Under the pieces are notes generated by a model. That model did not search any database, was not told the DNA's origin, and saw nothing but the letters and a program-made list of their open reading frames with translations. 64,000 bases of DNA from Granulicella sibirica (GTDB lineage: Bacteria; Acidobacteriota; Terriglobia; Terriglobales; Acidobacteriaceae): the NCBI RefSeq assembly GCF_004115155.1, contig NZ_RDSM01000003.1:620001-684000 (forward strand), in the 5' to 3' direction. Numbering within the stretch: the stretch's first letter is position 1; the number at the start of each line of letters is the position of its first letter. This document shows, piece after piece, positions 17,601-25,151 of the stretch. The translations under genes and the position numbers were made by a program.

Positions 17601-18995
17601 CAAGCCGAACAGAGGCGCTCCCGGGGCGAGCCAGAGGATGAGGTTGAAGGCGAATCCGACGATCATGCCGAGGATGGCTCCTGTCTGCGTTGCGTAGCGA
17701 GTGAGGGTGCCGAGAAGGAACACGCCGAGGAGCGCTCCATAAGCGACCGAGGCGATCGAAAGGGCGATCTCGACGACATGGCCCTTGCCTCCGTTAGCAA
17801 CCGAATAGGCGGCGACGGCAAAGAGGACGACGGCCCAGAAAACGGTCGAGAGCTTGGCGACGAGGTTGCGTTCCTTATCCGACGGGTTGCGCCAGTGGAG
17901 ATAGAAGTCGACCACGGTGGTGGAGGAGAGGGAGTTGAGCGCGGCGGAGAGGTTCGACATGGCGGCTGCGAGAATGGCGGCGATGAGGAGGCCGGCGACG
18001 CCGGTGGGCATCTCGTGGACGATGAAGCTCGGGAAGATGCGGTCGGCTGAGGAGAAGTGCTCGGGGTGGAGGCCGTAGAAGACGTAAAGGCCCGCCCCGA
18101 TGAGCAGGAAGAAGGCGAACTGGATGAAGATGACGACGCCGGACGACAGAAGCGCGAGGCGCGACTCGCGCAGGCTGCGCGCGGCGAGCATGCGCTGGAC
18201 CATGAGTTGGTCGGTGCCGTGCGAGGCCATCGTGAGGAAGGTTCCTCCGACGACCCCGGCCCAGAAGGTATAGGACTGCGTGAGGTTGAACGAGAAGTTG
18301 AGCCAGTGGAACTTGCCTGCGGCTCCGGCAACCTGGTGGATGGTCGACCAGCCTCCGGGGATGTGGGAGCCGAGCGTGGCTATGGCGACGGCGGTTCCCG
18401 CGATGTAGATGGCCATCTGAACGACGTCGGTCCAGATGACGGCGGCCATGCCTCCCTCGAACGTATAGAGCAGCGTGAGCAGGGAGATGATGCCGATGGA
18501 GAGGATGTCTCCCGTGCCGATGGCAATGCCGACGACGATCGAGACGGCGAAGACGCGCACGCCTTCAGCGGCAGCCCGCGTGAGGAGGAAGAGTCCGGCG
18601 GTGACCTTATGCAGCGTCGACCCGAAGCGCTGATCGATGAGTTGATAAGCCGTCAGCATCTGGCCGCGAAAGTACTTCGGCAGGAAGAGCATGGCGACGA
18701 CGATGCGCCCGATCATGTAGCCGAGGACGACCTGCAGAAAGCCCATGTCGCCTGCGAAGGCCACGCCGGGGATGGAGATGATGGTGAGGGTGCTGGTCTC
18801 GGCCGAGACGATCGACAGCGCGATGGCCCACCAGGGAATCGTGTTGTCGGCGAGGAAGTAGGACTTGAGGCTCTTCGCCGGCGCGCCCGACTTGCCCTTG
18901 TCACGGAAGCGCAGGCCGAAGAGCGTGATCCCCAACAGATACGCGACGATGAGGGCGAGATCGAGGGGATGCAGGCGGGCGGGGCTTACGGGCAT
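14631..18995 (-). CDS. SSS symporter - AmiE-like serine hydrolase - NamZ-like fusion
   Basis: A single 1454-residue reading frame joins three proteins. Residues 1-505 are a sodium:solute symporter (SSSF family) with about 13 hydrophobic helices. Residues 513-530 (AAVTGLIALVAVQAIAQA) look like a retained signal peptide ending in AQA. Residues about 540-970 are a class C beta-lactamase-fold serine hydrolase with S607-x-x-K610, Y703-S-D and H918-T-G. Residues about 1020-1454 are DUF1343, the exo-beta-N-acetylmuramidase NamZ family, with AEHG at 1086-1089 and TTNLSVGRGTDTPFE. In Bacillus amiE and namZ are neighbours in a MurNAc recovery cluster, so fusion with a transporter suggests extracellular wall fragments are trimmed and imported together. 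The ATG at 18995 is chosen because upstream sequence has no family similarity. Confidence 0.88.
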   Translation of the reverse strand: MPVSPARLHPLDLALIVAYLLGITLFGLRFRDKGKSGAPAKSLKSYFLADNTIPWWAIALSIVSAETSTLTIISIPGVAFAGDMGFLQVVLGYMIGRIVVAMLFLPKYFRGQMLTAYQLIDQRFGSTLHKVTAGLFLLTRAAAEGVRVFAVSIVVGIAIGTGDILSIGIISLLTLLYTFEGGMAAVIWTDVVQMAIYIAGTAVAIATLGSHIPGGWSTIHQVAGAAGKFHWLNFSFNLTQSYTFWAGVVGGTFLTMASHGTDQLMVQRMLAARSLRESRLALLSSGVVIFIQFAFFLLIGAGLYVFYGLHPEHFSSADRIFPSFIVHEMPTGVAGLLIAAILAAAMSNLSAALNSLSSTTVVDFYLHWRNPSDKERNLVAKLSTVFWAVVLFAVAAYSVANGGKGHVVEIALSIASVAYGALLGVFLLGTLTRYATQTGAILGMIVGFAFNLILWLAPGAPLFGLTATTPQATRYLTVPHVAFTWFVFLGALVTFAVGSLASLVFRKQSLTKAAVTGLIALVAVQAIAQAKAPDPSFTPDFTPITALVNDAVAAKKLPGAVVIVGHSGKNVFEHAYGQRKLDNEPGLDGLPSPGEPMTEDTLFDMASLSKCLSTATSIMQLYEQGKIGLDDPIQKYLPAFNPDGDAQRAKVTIRMMLTHYSGEAPDVDLKDVPWGLSAPDKAEGIRRAMATPLKSAPGETFVYSDINFITLGAIVEAVSGQTLDAYATEHIFLPLGMIHTGYHPFEKTCGLAKKVGANVEVGPKPIGRILVKCLAGTWSPYSLDPTTAPTAHDDEWNAEQNPDFDHLLRGMVHDPTTRRMGGVAGHAGVFSTAGDVALYAQALLDRLAGRPSNFPLRQSTLELMTTPQQPKTALSGATIFTQDLKTTKGVATRGFGWDINTAFSRPRGEIFPIGSFGHTGFTGTTLWMDPGSDTYVVLLTNAVHPRQHGSVSVLRGQVATAAALALGLHEEMVKEANTPNTACDPSRGIITLCADNSKVGLYQSRQLRSTLSDASSQPTLTGIDVLEKTHYTALAEAAKRHNNRLNLGILTNVAGLDSMGQRTIDVISKEATKALPTLHLTTLFAAEHGLSAKQETTAIKAEFDSATNLPITSLYGPKPGDRRPTHAQLKDLDAVLIDLQDVGNRFWTFDTAMAYFLEASADERRDYKHELEIIVLDHPNPSSGTDFAIQGPISDTGRQSYVDYTPLPARHGMTIGELARFYNGEATATAHPTGIFVESTSTPKPAQTTGKGLGAHLTVVPLENWTRPQYLDTTGIPWTPPSPNLRSLTAATLYPGVGLFETTNLSVGRGTDTPFEHFGAPYLKPEDVLACLTPRNIPGITFTPTTLSIIETPDHYPYHGQTIPGLHINLTDRSVLDVAEMAMEIMTCVHKLYPTQFNLDRSMRIIANADTLAALQRGDDPKAIAASWTPSLDEFRKKRAPYLLYPDNAPQAIH

Positions 18996-19006
18996 GTCTG
19001 GAAGTT

Positions 19007-19100
19007 TACAAGGCAGGGAGTAGGGAAGAGAGAGTAGGCAGTACAAGACGCGCCGCTGCTTTGTACACCCCGGTCCCTGCCGGCTACTCCCTGCCCTGTA
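19007..19100. repeat. Nested inverted repeat between fusion gene and kinase
   Basis: TACAaGGCAGGGAGTAG (19007-19023) is matched by CTACTCCCTGCCcTGTA (19084-19100), 16 of 17 positions pairing. Inside it GTACAA (19041-19046) pairs with TTGTAC (19061-19066). Both arms share the same centre near 19053.5. The element occupies nearly the whole divergent intergenic region and must overlap both promoters. It could be a small palindromic (MITE/REP-like) element or an operator. Confidence 0.7.
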
Positions 19101-19112
19101 GCATTGTTGGCT

Positions 19113-20027
19113 ATGAGTCTGTTTCTGGCGATTGATGCGGGTTGGACGAAGACGGTGTGTTGCATTGCGGATGAGACGCGCGAACTTGCGCGGGCGACCA
19201 CGGGGACGGTGCGGTTGATGGTCGCGACCGAGGACGAGGCGACCGAACGGCTCGTGTCCGTGGTGACCGATGCGGCCAAGGCGGCGGGCATCTCGCTCGA
19301 GGACGTGACGCGGACGTGCATGGCAGTCGGTGGCCTGTCGATCGAGCCGGTGCGGCAGTGGGCGACGAACACGCTTGCCTCTCTCGTGAGCGGCGAGGTC
19401 ATCCTTGCCGGTGAAGAAGAGATCGGAATCGACGCGGCATTTCAGGGCGGCGCGGGCATCCTGGTGATCGCGGGGGCGGGATCGCATGTGGTTGCGCGGG
19501 CCGCCGATGGAGAGCTCTACAGCGCTGGCGGCTGGGGACCGGCGCTTGGGGATGAGGGTTCGGCGTACTGGATCGGGCAGGAAGCGGTGAAGACCGCGCT
19601 CTGGGGGCTTGACCGGGGGATTTCGAGCAAGCTGCTTGGGGCGATTCAGGAGGCGTGGGGGGCGGATACGGTCGGTGATGTCGTGACGCTCGGCAACGTC
19701 AGGCCGGGTCCGGACTTCGCGGCGCTTGCTCCGGTCGTAGCATGGTGTGCGGAGGAAGAGGACGACTTGGCCCTTGCGCTCCTGGTGCGCGCCGGGGAGG
19801 AGCTGGCTTCGCTGGTCGGACTGGTTCGGCTGAAGATGGAGGAGTCCGGCGCGGCGGGCGTTGTCGAGGTGGCGATCACCGGGAGCGTGCTGGAGCAGAT
19901 TCGGATGGTGCGCGAGTCGATGGTCGAGACGCTCGAGGAAGACGGGATCGAGGTAAAGGTGCAGGAGCGCGCGGTGGATTCGCTCGAGGGAGCGCTCTGG
20001 AGGGCTCGGGGCGGCGAGAGGGCCTAG
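19113..20027 (+). CDS. BadF/BadG-family sugar kinase (GlcNAc/MurNAc kinase-like)
   Basis: A 304-residue ASKHA-fold kinase of the BadF/BadG/BcrA/BcrD family, whose sugar-active members phosphorylate GlcNAc or MurNAc. The phosphate-1 motif is FLAIDAGWTKTVCCI at the N-terminus. GILVIAGAGSHVVAR and GWGPALGDEGSAYWIG are the typical downstream blocks, the latter very characteristic of the GlcNAc-kinase branch. The ATG at 19113 is used in preference to two TTG codons just upstream. It is divergent from the symporter-AmiE-NamZ fusion and next to nagA, which supports a role in wall amino-sugar recovery. MurNAc versus GlcNAc specificity is not readable. Confidence 0.82.
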   Translation: MSLFLAIDAGWTKTVCCIADETRELARATTGTVRLMVATEDEATERLVSVVTDAAKAAGISLEDVTRTCMAVGGLSIEPVRQWATNTLASLVSGEVILAGEEEIGIDAAFQGGAGILVIAGAGSHVVARAADGELYSAGGWGPALGDEGSAYWIGQEAVKTALWGLDRGISSKLLGAIQEAWGADTVGDVVTLGNVRPGPDFAALAPVVAWCAEEEDDLALALLVRAGEELASLVGLVRLKMEESGAAGVVEVAITGSVLEQIRMVRESMVETLEEDGIEVKVQERAVDSLEGALWRARGGERA

Positions 20028-21382
20028 GTGGAGCGGAGCGCCAAGCCTCGTGCGACCGAGGTGAACTCGTTGCCGGTGACGACGCGAGCCGGGCTGAAGC
20101 GCGTCTCGAAGATGCGGCGGACGGCGGGGACGAAGCTTGTGCCTCCCGTCAGGAAGACGCGGTCGACTTTTTCTTTTGTGGTGTTGGTGGTGGCCAATAG
20201 GCCATCGACGCAGTTCTCGATCGATTCGAGATCGGCGGCGATCCATTGCTCGAAGTCGGCGCGGGTGACTTCTTTGGAGAGCTGACCGGCGGGGTCGAGT
20301 TCGGGGAAACGGAAGGTCGCGGTCTCGGCGCGGGAGAGGTCGATCTTCAGGCGTTGCACGGCCTGGTGGAGCTGGTAGCCAAGGTCCTCTTCGATCAGCG
20401 CGATCAGGGCTTCGACCTTTTCGGGCTCCTCGGCACGGGCGCGGGCGGCGCGTAGGATCTCGGTCACGTTGCGCGTCTTGAGGAACGAGAGATAGTGCCA
20501 GCGTTCGAGGTTCGCGTAGATCCACGCGGGAACGGCGGGGATGATCTTGAGTTCGCGCTGCGGTGGCAGGACGGCGGCGCGACCGGGGAAGCGCTTCGGC
20601 ATGGGTGCGGCGAAGGGATTGGCATAGGTCTTTTCGAGCGTGTCGGCGCCGAGCGCGGGTGAGACGAGCTTGCGGACGATGCGGGCGTCGAAGGCGTCGC
20701 CGGCGAGGCCGAGGCCGGAGTTGCCTAGGATCTCGCGCGACGGCTGGCTCGCGTACGACGGGCCGACGTGCAGGAGGGAGAAGTCGCTCGTGCCTCCACC
20801 GAAGTCGCCGATCAGGATGAGCTCGTCGTGGTCGAGCGTGGCTTCGTACGCGTAGGCAGCGGCGATGGGTTCGAGCTCGAAGGCGACGTCCGGGTATCCG
20901 GCCTGGGTAAAGGCGGAGCGGAGTCGCTCGGTGGCGTAGGCGTCGTCCTCTTCCGTCTCGGCTGAGACGAAGCGGACGGGGCGGCCGACCGTGATCGGCG
21001 TCTCGGGGGTGAGGGGTGTGGCGAGAGTCTGCTCGGTGCGCAGGCGCAGGTCGGTGAGGATGCGGCTGATGAGGTCTTCGAGGGTGTAACGGCGGCCGAA
21101 GACCTCGGTCCCGGTCAGCGAACGCGAGGGCAGGTACGACTTTAGCGACTGGATGAGGCGTCCCGGGTGCTCAGCTTCGAGGTACTGCTGGATCGCCGAG
21201 GGGCCGGTGAAGCTGGCGATGCCGGACTTGCTCTGCTCGAGGTAAAGGACCGAACGAAAGCTTTCGGTCGGCGTCGTCGCAGTGGGGAAGTGAACGAGTT
21301 CGACCGCGCCATCCGGACGTGCGAGGGCGACGGAGCTATTGGTCGTGCCGAAGTCGATGCCGATCTTGATGGTGTCAGCCAT
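20024..21382 (-). CDS. YegD-like Hsp70 family protein
   Basis: A 452-residue Hsp70-type ATPase without a substrate-binding domain, matching the length of Escherichia coli YegD. ATPase motifs are IGIDFGTTNSSVAL (phosphate 1, residues 7-20), LIGDFGGGTSDFSLL (phosphate 2) and VFLTGGTSFVPAV (adenosine). Its cellular role is not established in any organism that I know. It begins 15 bases downstream of nagA on the same strand, so the two are probably one transcript. Its stop overlaps that of the convergent kinase by CTAG. The pairing of an Hsp70 with amino-sugar genes is unusual. Confidence 0.88.
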   Translation of the reverse strand: MADTIKIGIDFGTTNSSVALARPDGAVELVHFPTATTPTESFRSVLYLEQSKSGIASFTGPSAIQQYLEAEHPGRLIQSLKSYLPSRSLTGTEVFGRRYTLEDLISRILTDLRLRTEQTLATPLTPETPITVGRPVRFVSAETEEDDAYATERLRSAFTQAGYPDVAFELEPIAAAYAYEATLDHDELILIGDFGGGTSDFSLLHVGPSYASQPSREILGNSGLGLAGDAFDARIVRKLVSPALGADTLEKTYANPFAAPMPKRFPGRAAVLPPQRELKIIPAVPAWIYANLERWHYLSFLKTRNVTEILRAARARAEEPEKVEALIALIEEDLGYQLHQAVQRLKIDLSRAETATFRFPELDPAGQLSKEVTRADFEQWIAADLESIENCVDGLLATTNTTKEKVDRVFLTGGTSFVPAVRRIFETRFSPARVVTGNEFTSVARGLALRST

Positions 21383-21397
21383 GGGTTCTGGGGAGGG

Positions 21398-22561
21398 TTA
21401 GCGGGCTACCGTCTGGCCGTGGAGGATCGTCTGCTGCAGTGTTCCATCGGCAGAGAAGAGGTTGAAGTTCGCCGGGCTTCCGGGGAGGATCGCGAGGTCG
21501 AGGCCGAGCATGCGGGAGGGGTTGGTCGAGGCGAGGCGCAGGGCGGTGGCGAGGGATGCTCCGGTCATGGCCTGGACGTTGGCGACAGCGCGGTCCATGG
21601 TGAGGATCGACCCGGCAAGCGTCTCGCGGCCCTCGTCGAGATCGCACTGGAGAAGGCAGCGTCCGTTGGCGACGCGCACGCCGAGGCCGGCGAGGGTGTA
21701 GTCGCCGTCGGGCATTCCGGCGGCGGACATGGAATCGGTGATGAGGATGCCGAGGTCTTCGCCCTTGGCCTTGAGCCACAGGCGCACGATCTCTGGCGCG
21801 ACATGAACTCCGTCGCAGATGAGTTCGGCGAAGAGTTGCTGCGAATCAAGCACGATAGCTGCGACGCCCGGTTCGCGATGATCGATGGGCCGCATGGCAT
21901 TGAAGGTGTGGGTGGCGGAGACGGCTCCGGCCGCAATCCCGGCGAGCGCCTCGGCAGTCGTGGCGTTGCTGTGGCCGATGCTGACCTTTACCCCCGCCTT
22001 GGTCGCGTGCGCGATCAGGTCGAGCGCACTTGGGTTCCCGACGAAGCCGGGTGTCTCGGGAGCGATGGTGATGAGGGAGATATGCCCCCGCGCGGCTTCC
22101 TGGAAACGGTCGAAGAGCTCGATCGACGGCGCGAGGATGTTGGCCACCGGATGAACGCCGCGCTTGGCGTGCGAGATGAATGGCCCTTCGAGATGAATGC
22201 CGATGGGTGTTGCCAGGGGGCCGCTATGAGAGGTCTCGATCTCGTCGGCGATGCGCGAGAGCGCCTGCAGGGTGTGGTCGATCGGCGCAGTTACCGTCGT
22301 CGCTAGGTACTGGCCGACGCCGCGGCTCGCGAGGAATGTGTTGAGGGCGACAAAGTCGGAGGGCGACGCTGTCATGACGTCGTGCGAGGCCGCGCCATGG
22401 GAGTGGACGTCGAGGAATGGAGCGGTGAGCGTCTCGCCCGCGTTCCGGACGTTAGGGTCGGATTCGATCTCGGCGATGAGGCCGTCTGCTGTGAGGGTGA
22501 TGACCGGGTACTCGATGGAGCCGGTGTGGGTCAGGAGACGGCGGGCGGTCAGCGTTTGCAT
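21398..22561 (-). CDS. nagA: N-acetylglucosamine-6-phosphate deacetylase
   Basis: A 387-residue amidohydrolase-fold deacetylase that converts GlcNAc-6-P to GlcN-6-P and acetate. Family markers are FLDVHSHGAASHDV (metal site), HLEGPFI, VSIGHSNAT, SATHTFNAM and LITDSMSAAGMPDG (catalytic Asp). It leads a two-gene unit with the Hsp70. The divergent BadF kinase, which could provide GlcNAc-6-P, and the NamZ-like fusion nearby fit amino-sugar salvage. NagB is not in the window. Confidence 0.93.
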   Translation of the reverse strand: MQTLTARRLLTHTGSIEYPVITLTADGLIAEIESDPNVRNAGETLTAPFLDVHSHGAASHDVMTASPSDFVALNTFLASRGVGQYLATTVTAPIDHTLQALSRIADEIETSHSGPLATPIGIHLEGPFISHAKRGVHPVANILAPSIELFDRFQEAARGHISLITIAPETPGFVGNPSALDLIAHATKAGVKVSIGHSNATTAEALAGIAAGAVSATHTFNAMRPIDHREPGVAAIVLDSQQLFAELICDGVHVAPEIVRLWLKAKGEDLGILITDSMSAAGMPDGDYTLAGLGVRVANGRCLLQCDLDEGRETLAGSILTMDRAVANVQAMTGASLATALRLASTNPSRMLGLDLAILPGSPANFNLFSADGTLQQTILHGQTVAR

Positions 22562-22655
22562 GGATCTTCAGTTTACCGGTTTAGCCGCCGGAGGTCCTAC
22601 CTGTAGCAGCCGCCGCTTGTTATCCTCAACCTGCCGCTCCCATAAAGGACTTGCC

Positions 22656-23690
22656 ATGCTCCGCGTTCCGTACGCCGACCTCGAAGCCGCACTCCACCGC
22701 GCCGTGCTTCACCTCGGCCTCGAAGACCCGCGCGCTGCCTTCTGTGCGCAACTCTTTGCCGAGACCACGCGCGACGGCGTCTACACGCATGGACTCGCAC
22801 GCTTTCCTCGCTTCTCCGCCATGGTGAAGAACGGCGCCATCGACCCGCACGCCTTCCCCACGCGCACCGGCGGCTTTGGGGCCATCGAGCGCTGGGACGG
22901 CCATCGCGGTCCCGGCAACCTGAACGCCCACGCCGCCATGGCCCGCGCCATCGAACTTGCGCGTGAACACGGCATCGGCGCGGTCGCCCTCGCCAATACC
23001 AACCACTGGATGCGAGGTGGGAGCTACGGCTGGCAGGCCGCGACGCAGGGCTGCTTCGGCGTCTGCTGGACGAACACGCTCGCCAACACCCCCGCCTGGG
23101 GGACGGCGAAACCGACCGTCGGCAACAACCCGATCATCCTTGCGATCCCACGCGCCTTCGCCTCCCAGCCCGAACCGCACGCCGCGCCGGTCGTGCTCGA
23201 TATGGCGATGACGCAGTTTTCGATGGGCTCGCTCTCGGCCTACGCGAAGCGCGGAGCGCAGCTTCCGGTGCCCGGCGGCTACGACCGCGACGGTGTGCTC
23301 ACACGCGATCCCGTGGCCATCGAGCAGTCGCAGCGCACCCTGCCGGTCGGCTACTGGAAGGGCTATGGCCTGTCGCTCACGCTTGACCTATTTGCGGCGA
23401 TGCTCTCGGGAGGTCTCGCCACGCACCAGCTTCCGCTCGATCCTTTGAAAGAAGCCGGCCTGTCGCAGTTCTTCCTTGCCATTGACCCAACCACCTTCGC
23501 CGACCCGGACCAGCTTTCGGCCATCGCCGAAGGCGTCCTCGCCGACCTGAAGCTCGCGCCGCCTGAAGATCCCACGAGCCCAGTTCGTTACCCCGGCGAG
23601 GAGACGCTACGTGTGCGCCAGGTCAACATGGAGCAGGGTGTTCCCGTCGATCCGGAGCTATGGGCGAAACTGAGCGACCTGACCATCTAG
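22656..23690 (+). CDS. Ldh/YiaK-family NAD(P)-dependent 2-oxoacid reductase
   Basis: A 344-residue member of the malate/L-lactate dehydrogenase (LDH2) family, closest in style to YiaK (2,3-diketo-L-gulonate reductase). Landmarks are DGVYTHGLARFPRF, GNLNAHAAMARAIELA, ALANTNHWMRGGSYGWQAA, TPAWGTAKPTVGNNP and the C-terminal PVGYWKGYGLSLTLDL. These enzymes reduce 2-oxo acids or sugar-derived diketo acids. It is transcribed away from nagA and overlaps the convergent DUF4126 gene by CTAG. Its last third has a decayed partial copy at 24380-24470. The exact substrate is unknown. Confidence 0.85.
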   Translation: MLRVPYADLEAALHRAVLHLGLEDPRAAFCAQLFAETTRDGVYTHGLARFPRFSAMVKNGAIDPHAFPTRTGGFGAIERWDGHRGPGNLNAHAAMARAIELAREHGIGAVALANTNHWMRGGSYGWQAATQGCFGVCWTNTLANTPAWGTAKPTVGNNPIILAIPRAFASQPEPHAAPVVLDMAMTQFSMGSLSAYAKRGAQLPVPGGYDRDGVLTRDPVAIEQSQRTLPVGYWKGYGLSLTLDLFAAMLSGGLATHQLPLDPLKEAGLSQFFLAIDPTTFADPDQLSAIAEGVLADLKLAPPEDPTSPVRYPGEETLRVRQVNMEQGVPVDPELWAKLSDLTI

Positions 23691-24316
23691 CGATTTGAAG
23701 CGAGGACAACCTCGCCGGGTCGTCCGAACCGCCGCCTCCAGCCCGCCCGGATCTTCCTCGCACCCCACCACGCCACGCCCACACCCGCCGCCAGCATCGC
23801 CACCACCGCTCCCGCAGCCGTAAGTGGATGGTGCGTCGCGAACCACATCAGCCCGACCACAAGCCCATCCTCCGCCGTACTCAGCGCTATGTTCGAGACC
23901 GGTTCCGGACTTGGCGTCACCGCCACGCGCGCCGCCGTCTTCGTCCCGTGCGAGATCGCCGCGATCACCGCGCCAAGACATGTCACCACCAACTGCATGC
24001 CGATCGAAAGGTGCGACGTGGCCGCATAGGCCATCAGCGCCGCCAGCGGAATCCGCACGAACGTATGCAGCGCGTTCCAGATCACGTCGAACCCCGGAAT
24101 CTTATCCGCGACAAACTCCCCGGCGAAGAGGATGCCGCTTGCAACGACGATCCACGTGTCTCCCAGCGACTCCAGACCGGACGGCAAAACCACCCAGTGC
24201 ATCCGCGCCATTACTCCAAGCGAGAGTATCGTGGCGTACACGTTAAGCCCCGCCGCGAAGCTGACCGCGACGACCAGGGCAGTGATCGTGCTCGGCGTGA
24301 CGGCGAGGGCATTCAT
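23687..24316 (-). CDS. DUF4126 integral membrane protein
   Basis: A 209-residue membrane protein with about five hydrophobic segments (near residues 11-38, 56-68, 88-105, 110-122 and 160-185). FAAGLNVYATILSLGVMAR and GFDVIWNALHTFVRIP are recognisable blocks of the DUF4126 family, whose function is unknown. The C-terminus is strongly basic (KIRAGWRRRFGRP) and should be cytoplasmic. It overlaps the convergent dehydrogenase gene by four bases. It is not obviously linked to either neighbour. Confidence 0.8.
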   Translation of the reverse strand: MNALAVTPSTITALVVAVSFAAGLNVYATILSLGVMARMHWVVLPSGLESLGDTWIVVASGILFAGEFVADKIPGFDVIWNALHTFVRIPLAALMAYAATSHLSIGMQLVVTCLGAVIAAISHGTKTAARVAVTPSPEPVSNIALSTAEDGLVVGLMWFATHHPLTAAGAVVAMLAAGVGVAWWGARKIRAGWRRRFGRPGEVVLASNR

Positions 24317-24337
24317 GCAGCGAAGCCTACCACGGCA

Positions 24338-24382
24338 TCAATCCTGCCCGGCAAGGCAAGCAGGACATGGCATCGAGCGTCC
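24338..24382 (-). pseudogene. Tail fragment of a DUF3565 gene
   Basis: Read on the minus strand, 14 codons and a stop give GRSMPCPACLAGQD. This is nearly identical to the last 14 residues of the intact DUF3565 gene at 25152-25346 (GRSMPCPACVAGAD). About 35 of 45 bases match, 30 of 34 in the portion furthest from the stop codon. No upstream coding sequence remains; the match stops where the dehydrogenase-like fragment begins. It forms a direct repeat with 25152-25196, flanking the BrnTA pair. Confidence 0.75.
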
Positions 24383-24470
24383 TCGCCATCGACCCTATAA
24401 TCTTCGCTGATCCAGCCCAGCTTTCGGCATCGCCAGGGCGTCCTCGCCGACCTCAAACCTGCCGCGCACG
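24380..24470 (+). pseudogene. Decayed 3' fragment of a YiaK-type dehydrogenase
   Basis: This stretch aligns with 23473-23563 of the intact dehydrogenase gene, from VLAIDPIIFADPAQLSA (intact: FLAIDPTTFADPDQLSA) through the bases GGCGTCCTCGCCGACCT. Two single-base losses near 24429 and 24435 shift the frame, so it cannot encode the tail. No start or N-terminal part is present. It is either a partial duplication or a remnant of a second paralogue, joined directly to the DUF3565 tail fragment. Confidence 0.75.
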
Positions 24471-24485
24471 TTGCGCTCTAATTGC

Positions 24486-24791
24486 TTACCTCGCGGCCTT
24501 CATCTCGGCGACAGCTTCCTGGATAGCCTGCTCTGGAACTCCATGAGCGATGAGTCTCTGGCTGAATTCCTCGACCGTGCTGTCGTTTGCCCGCTGTGCT
24601 TCCCTCTCGGCCAGGTGCTTGCGGAGCCCATTCGAGATGTAGGCCCGGATGAGCGCCTGGTACCCACCGAAGCCGAGCGATGGGGCGACCTCCTTGAGAT
24701 CCTCGATGACGTGATCGGGTAGACGAAGCGAGATCAGGGTCATGGGTTTGTCCGGCTGCATGTTTCGCTTGATGCGGTCAGTCATTTTCAT
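24486..24791 (-). CDS. brnA: BrnA-type antitoxin
   Basis: A 101-residue DNA-binding antitoxin of a type II BrnTA module. The ribbon-helix-helix part is PMTLISLRLPDHVIEDLKEVAPSLG with GGYQALIRAYISNGLRKHL in the following helices. The last 35 residues form a helical, charged toxin-binding tail. The ATG at 24791 is preceded by GGAGACGCT, a good ribosome site, and overlaps the 3' end of brnT by 14 bases, the usual toxin-first order of this family. It should neutralise BrnT and repress the operon. It lies between two direct-repeat gene tails, suggesting acquisition or rearrangement. Confidence 0.82.
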   Translation of the reverse strand: MKMTDRIKRNMQPDKPMTLISLRLPDHVIEDLKEVAPSLGFGGYQALIRAYISNGLRKHLAEREAQRANDSTVEEFSQRLIAHGVPEQAIQEAVAEMKAAR

Positions 24792-25074
24792 AGCGTCTCC
24801 TCTCCGCCGGTTCCGCAAGACGCGCGGAGATGAGGCGGAGCACATCCCGTTCCCTGATCACATGCACGACATACAAAAGCCTGTATTCGGTCGTGAGGCC
24901 AATGCATGCCTGTCGAGCCTCTTGCTCTGGGCTGGCGTCCTCGTAACGGGCTAACTGGTCAAGAAATACCTCTCGGGCCTGCTCGAACCGAACGCCGTGC
25001 CTTAGGACGTTGCTGGCTGCCTTATCGCTGTCCCAGACGAAGCCCTGCCCATCCAGTGTCGAGTACACGTCCAT
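24778..25074 (-). CDS. brnT: BrnT-type ribonuclease toxin
   Basis: A 98-residue protein of the BrnT (DUF497) family, an RNase toxin that slows translation. The family N-terminus FVWDSDKAASNVLRHGVRFEQAREVFLD is complete, with the catalytic-type H26 in the RHGV turn. The C-terminal RLLYVVHVIRERDVLRLISAR and the RRRY tail are typical (BrnT proteins end in ARxAxxxERRxYE). No strong ribosome site precedes the ATG; a TATACAAT -10-like box ends about seven bases before it, so translation may be nearly leaderless. A TGTATATACA palindrome overlaps that box. Confidence 0.85.
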   Translation of the reverse strand: MDVYSTLDGQGFVWDSDKAASNVLRHGVRFEQAREVFLDQLARYEDASPEQEARQACIGLTTEYRLLYVVHVIRERDVLRLISARLAEPAERRRYEND

Positions 25075-25082
25075 ATAGCCAT

Positions 25083-25092
25083 TGTATATACA
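25083..25092 (-). promoter_or_regulatory. Palindromic operator/-10 of brnTA
   Basis: TGTATATACA is a perfect 10-base palindrome beginning eight bases upstream of the brnT ATG. On the minus strand it overlaps TATACAAT, a good -10 element. BrnA antitoxins are known to repress their own promoter through palindromic sites, so this is the obvious candidate operator. Confidence 0.5.
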
Positions 25093-25151
25093 CTGCTCGT
25101 GGAGGAACCACAGACTTCGCGGACCAGTTGGTTAAAATCTTCAGTGTTCGC

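Noticed and set aside
18996..20525. N-terminal extension of the fusion gene by 510 codons
   Set aside because: The frame stays open, but the extension is basic, low-complexity and antisense to the kinase gene. The symporter domain starts at 18995.
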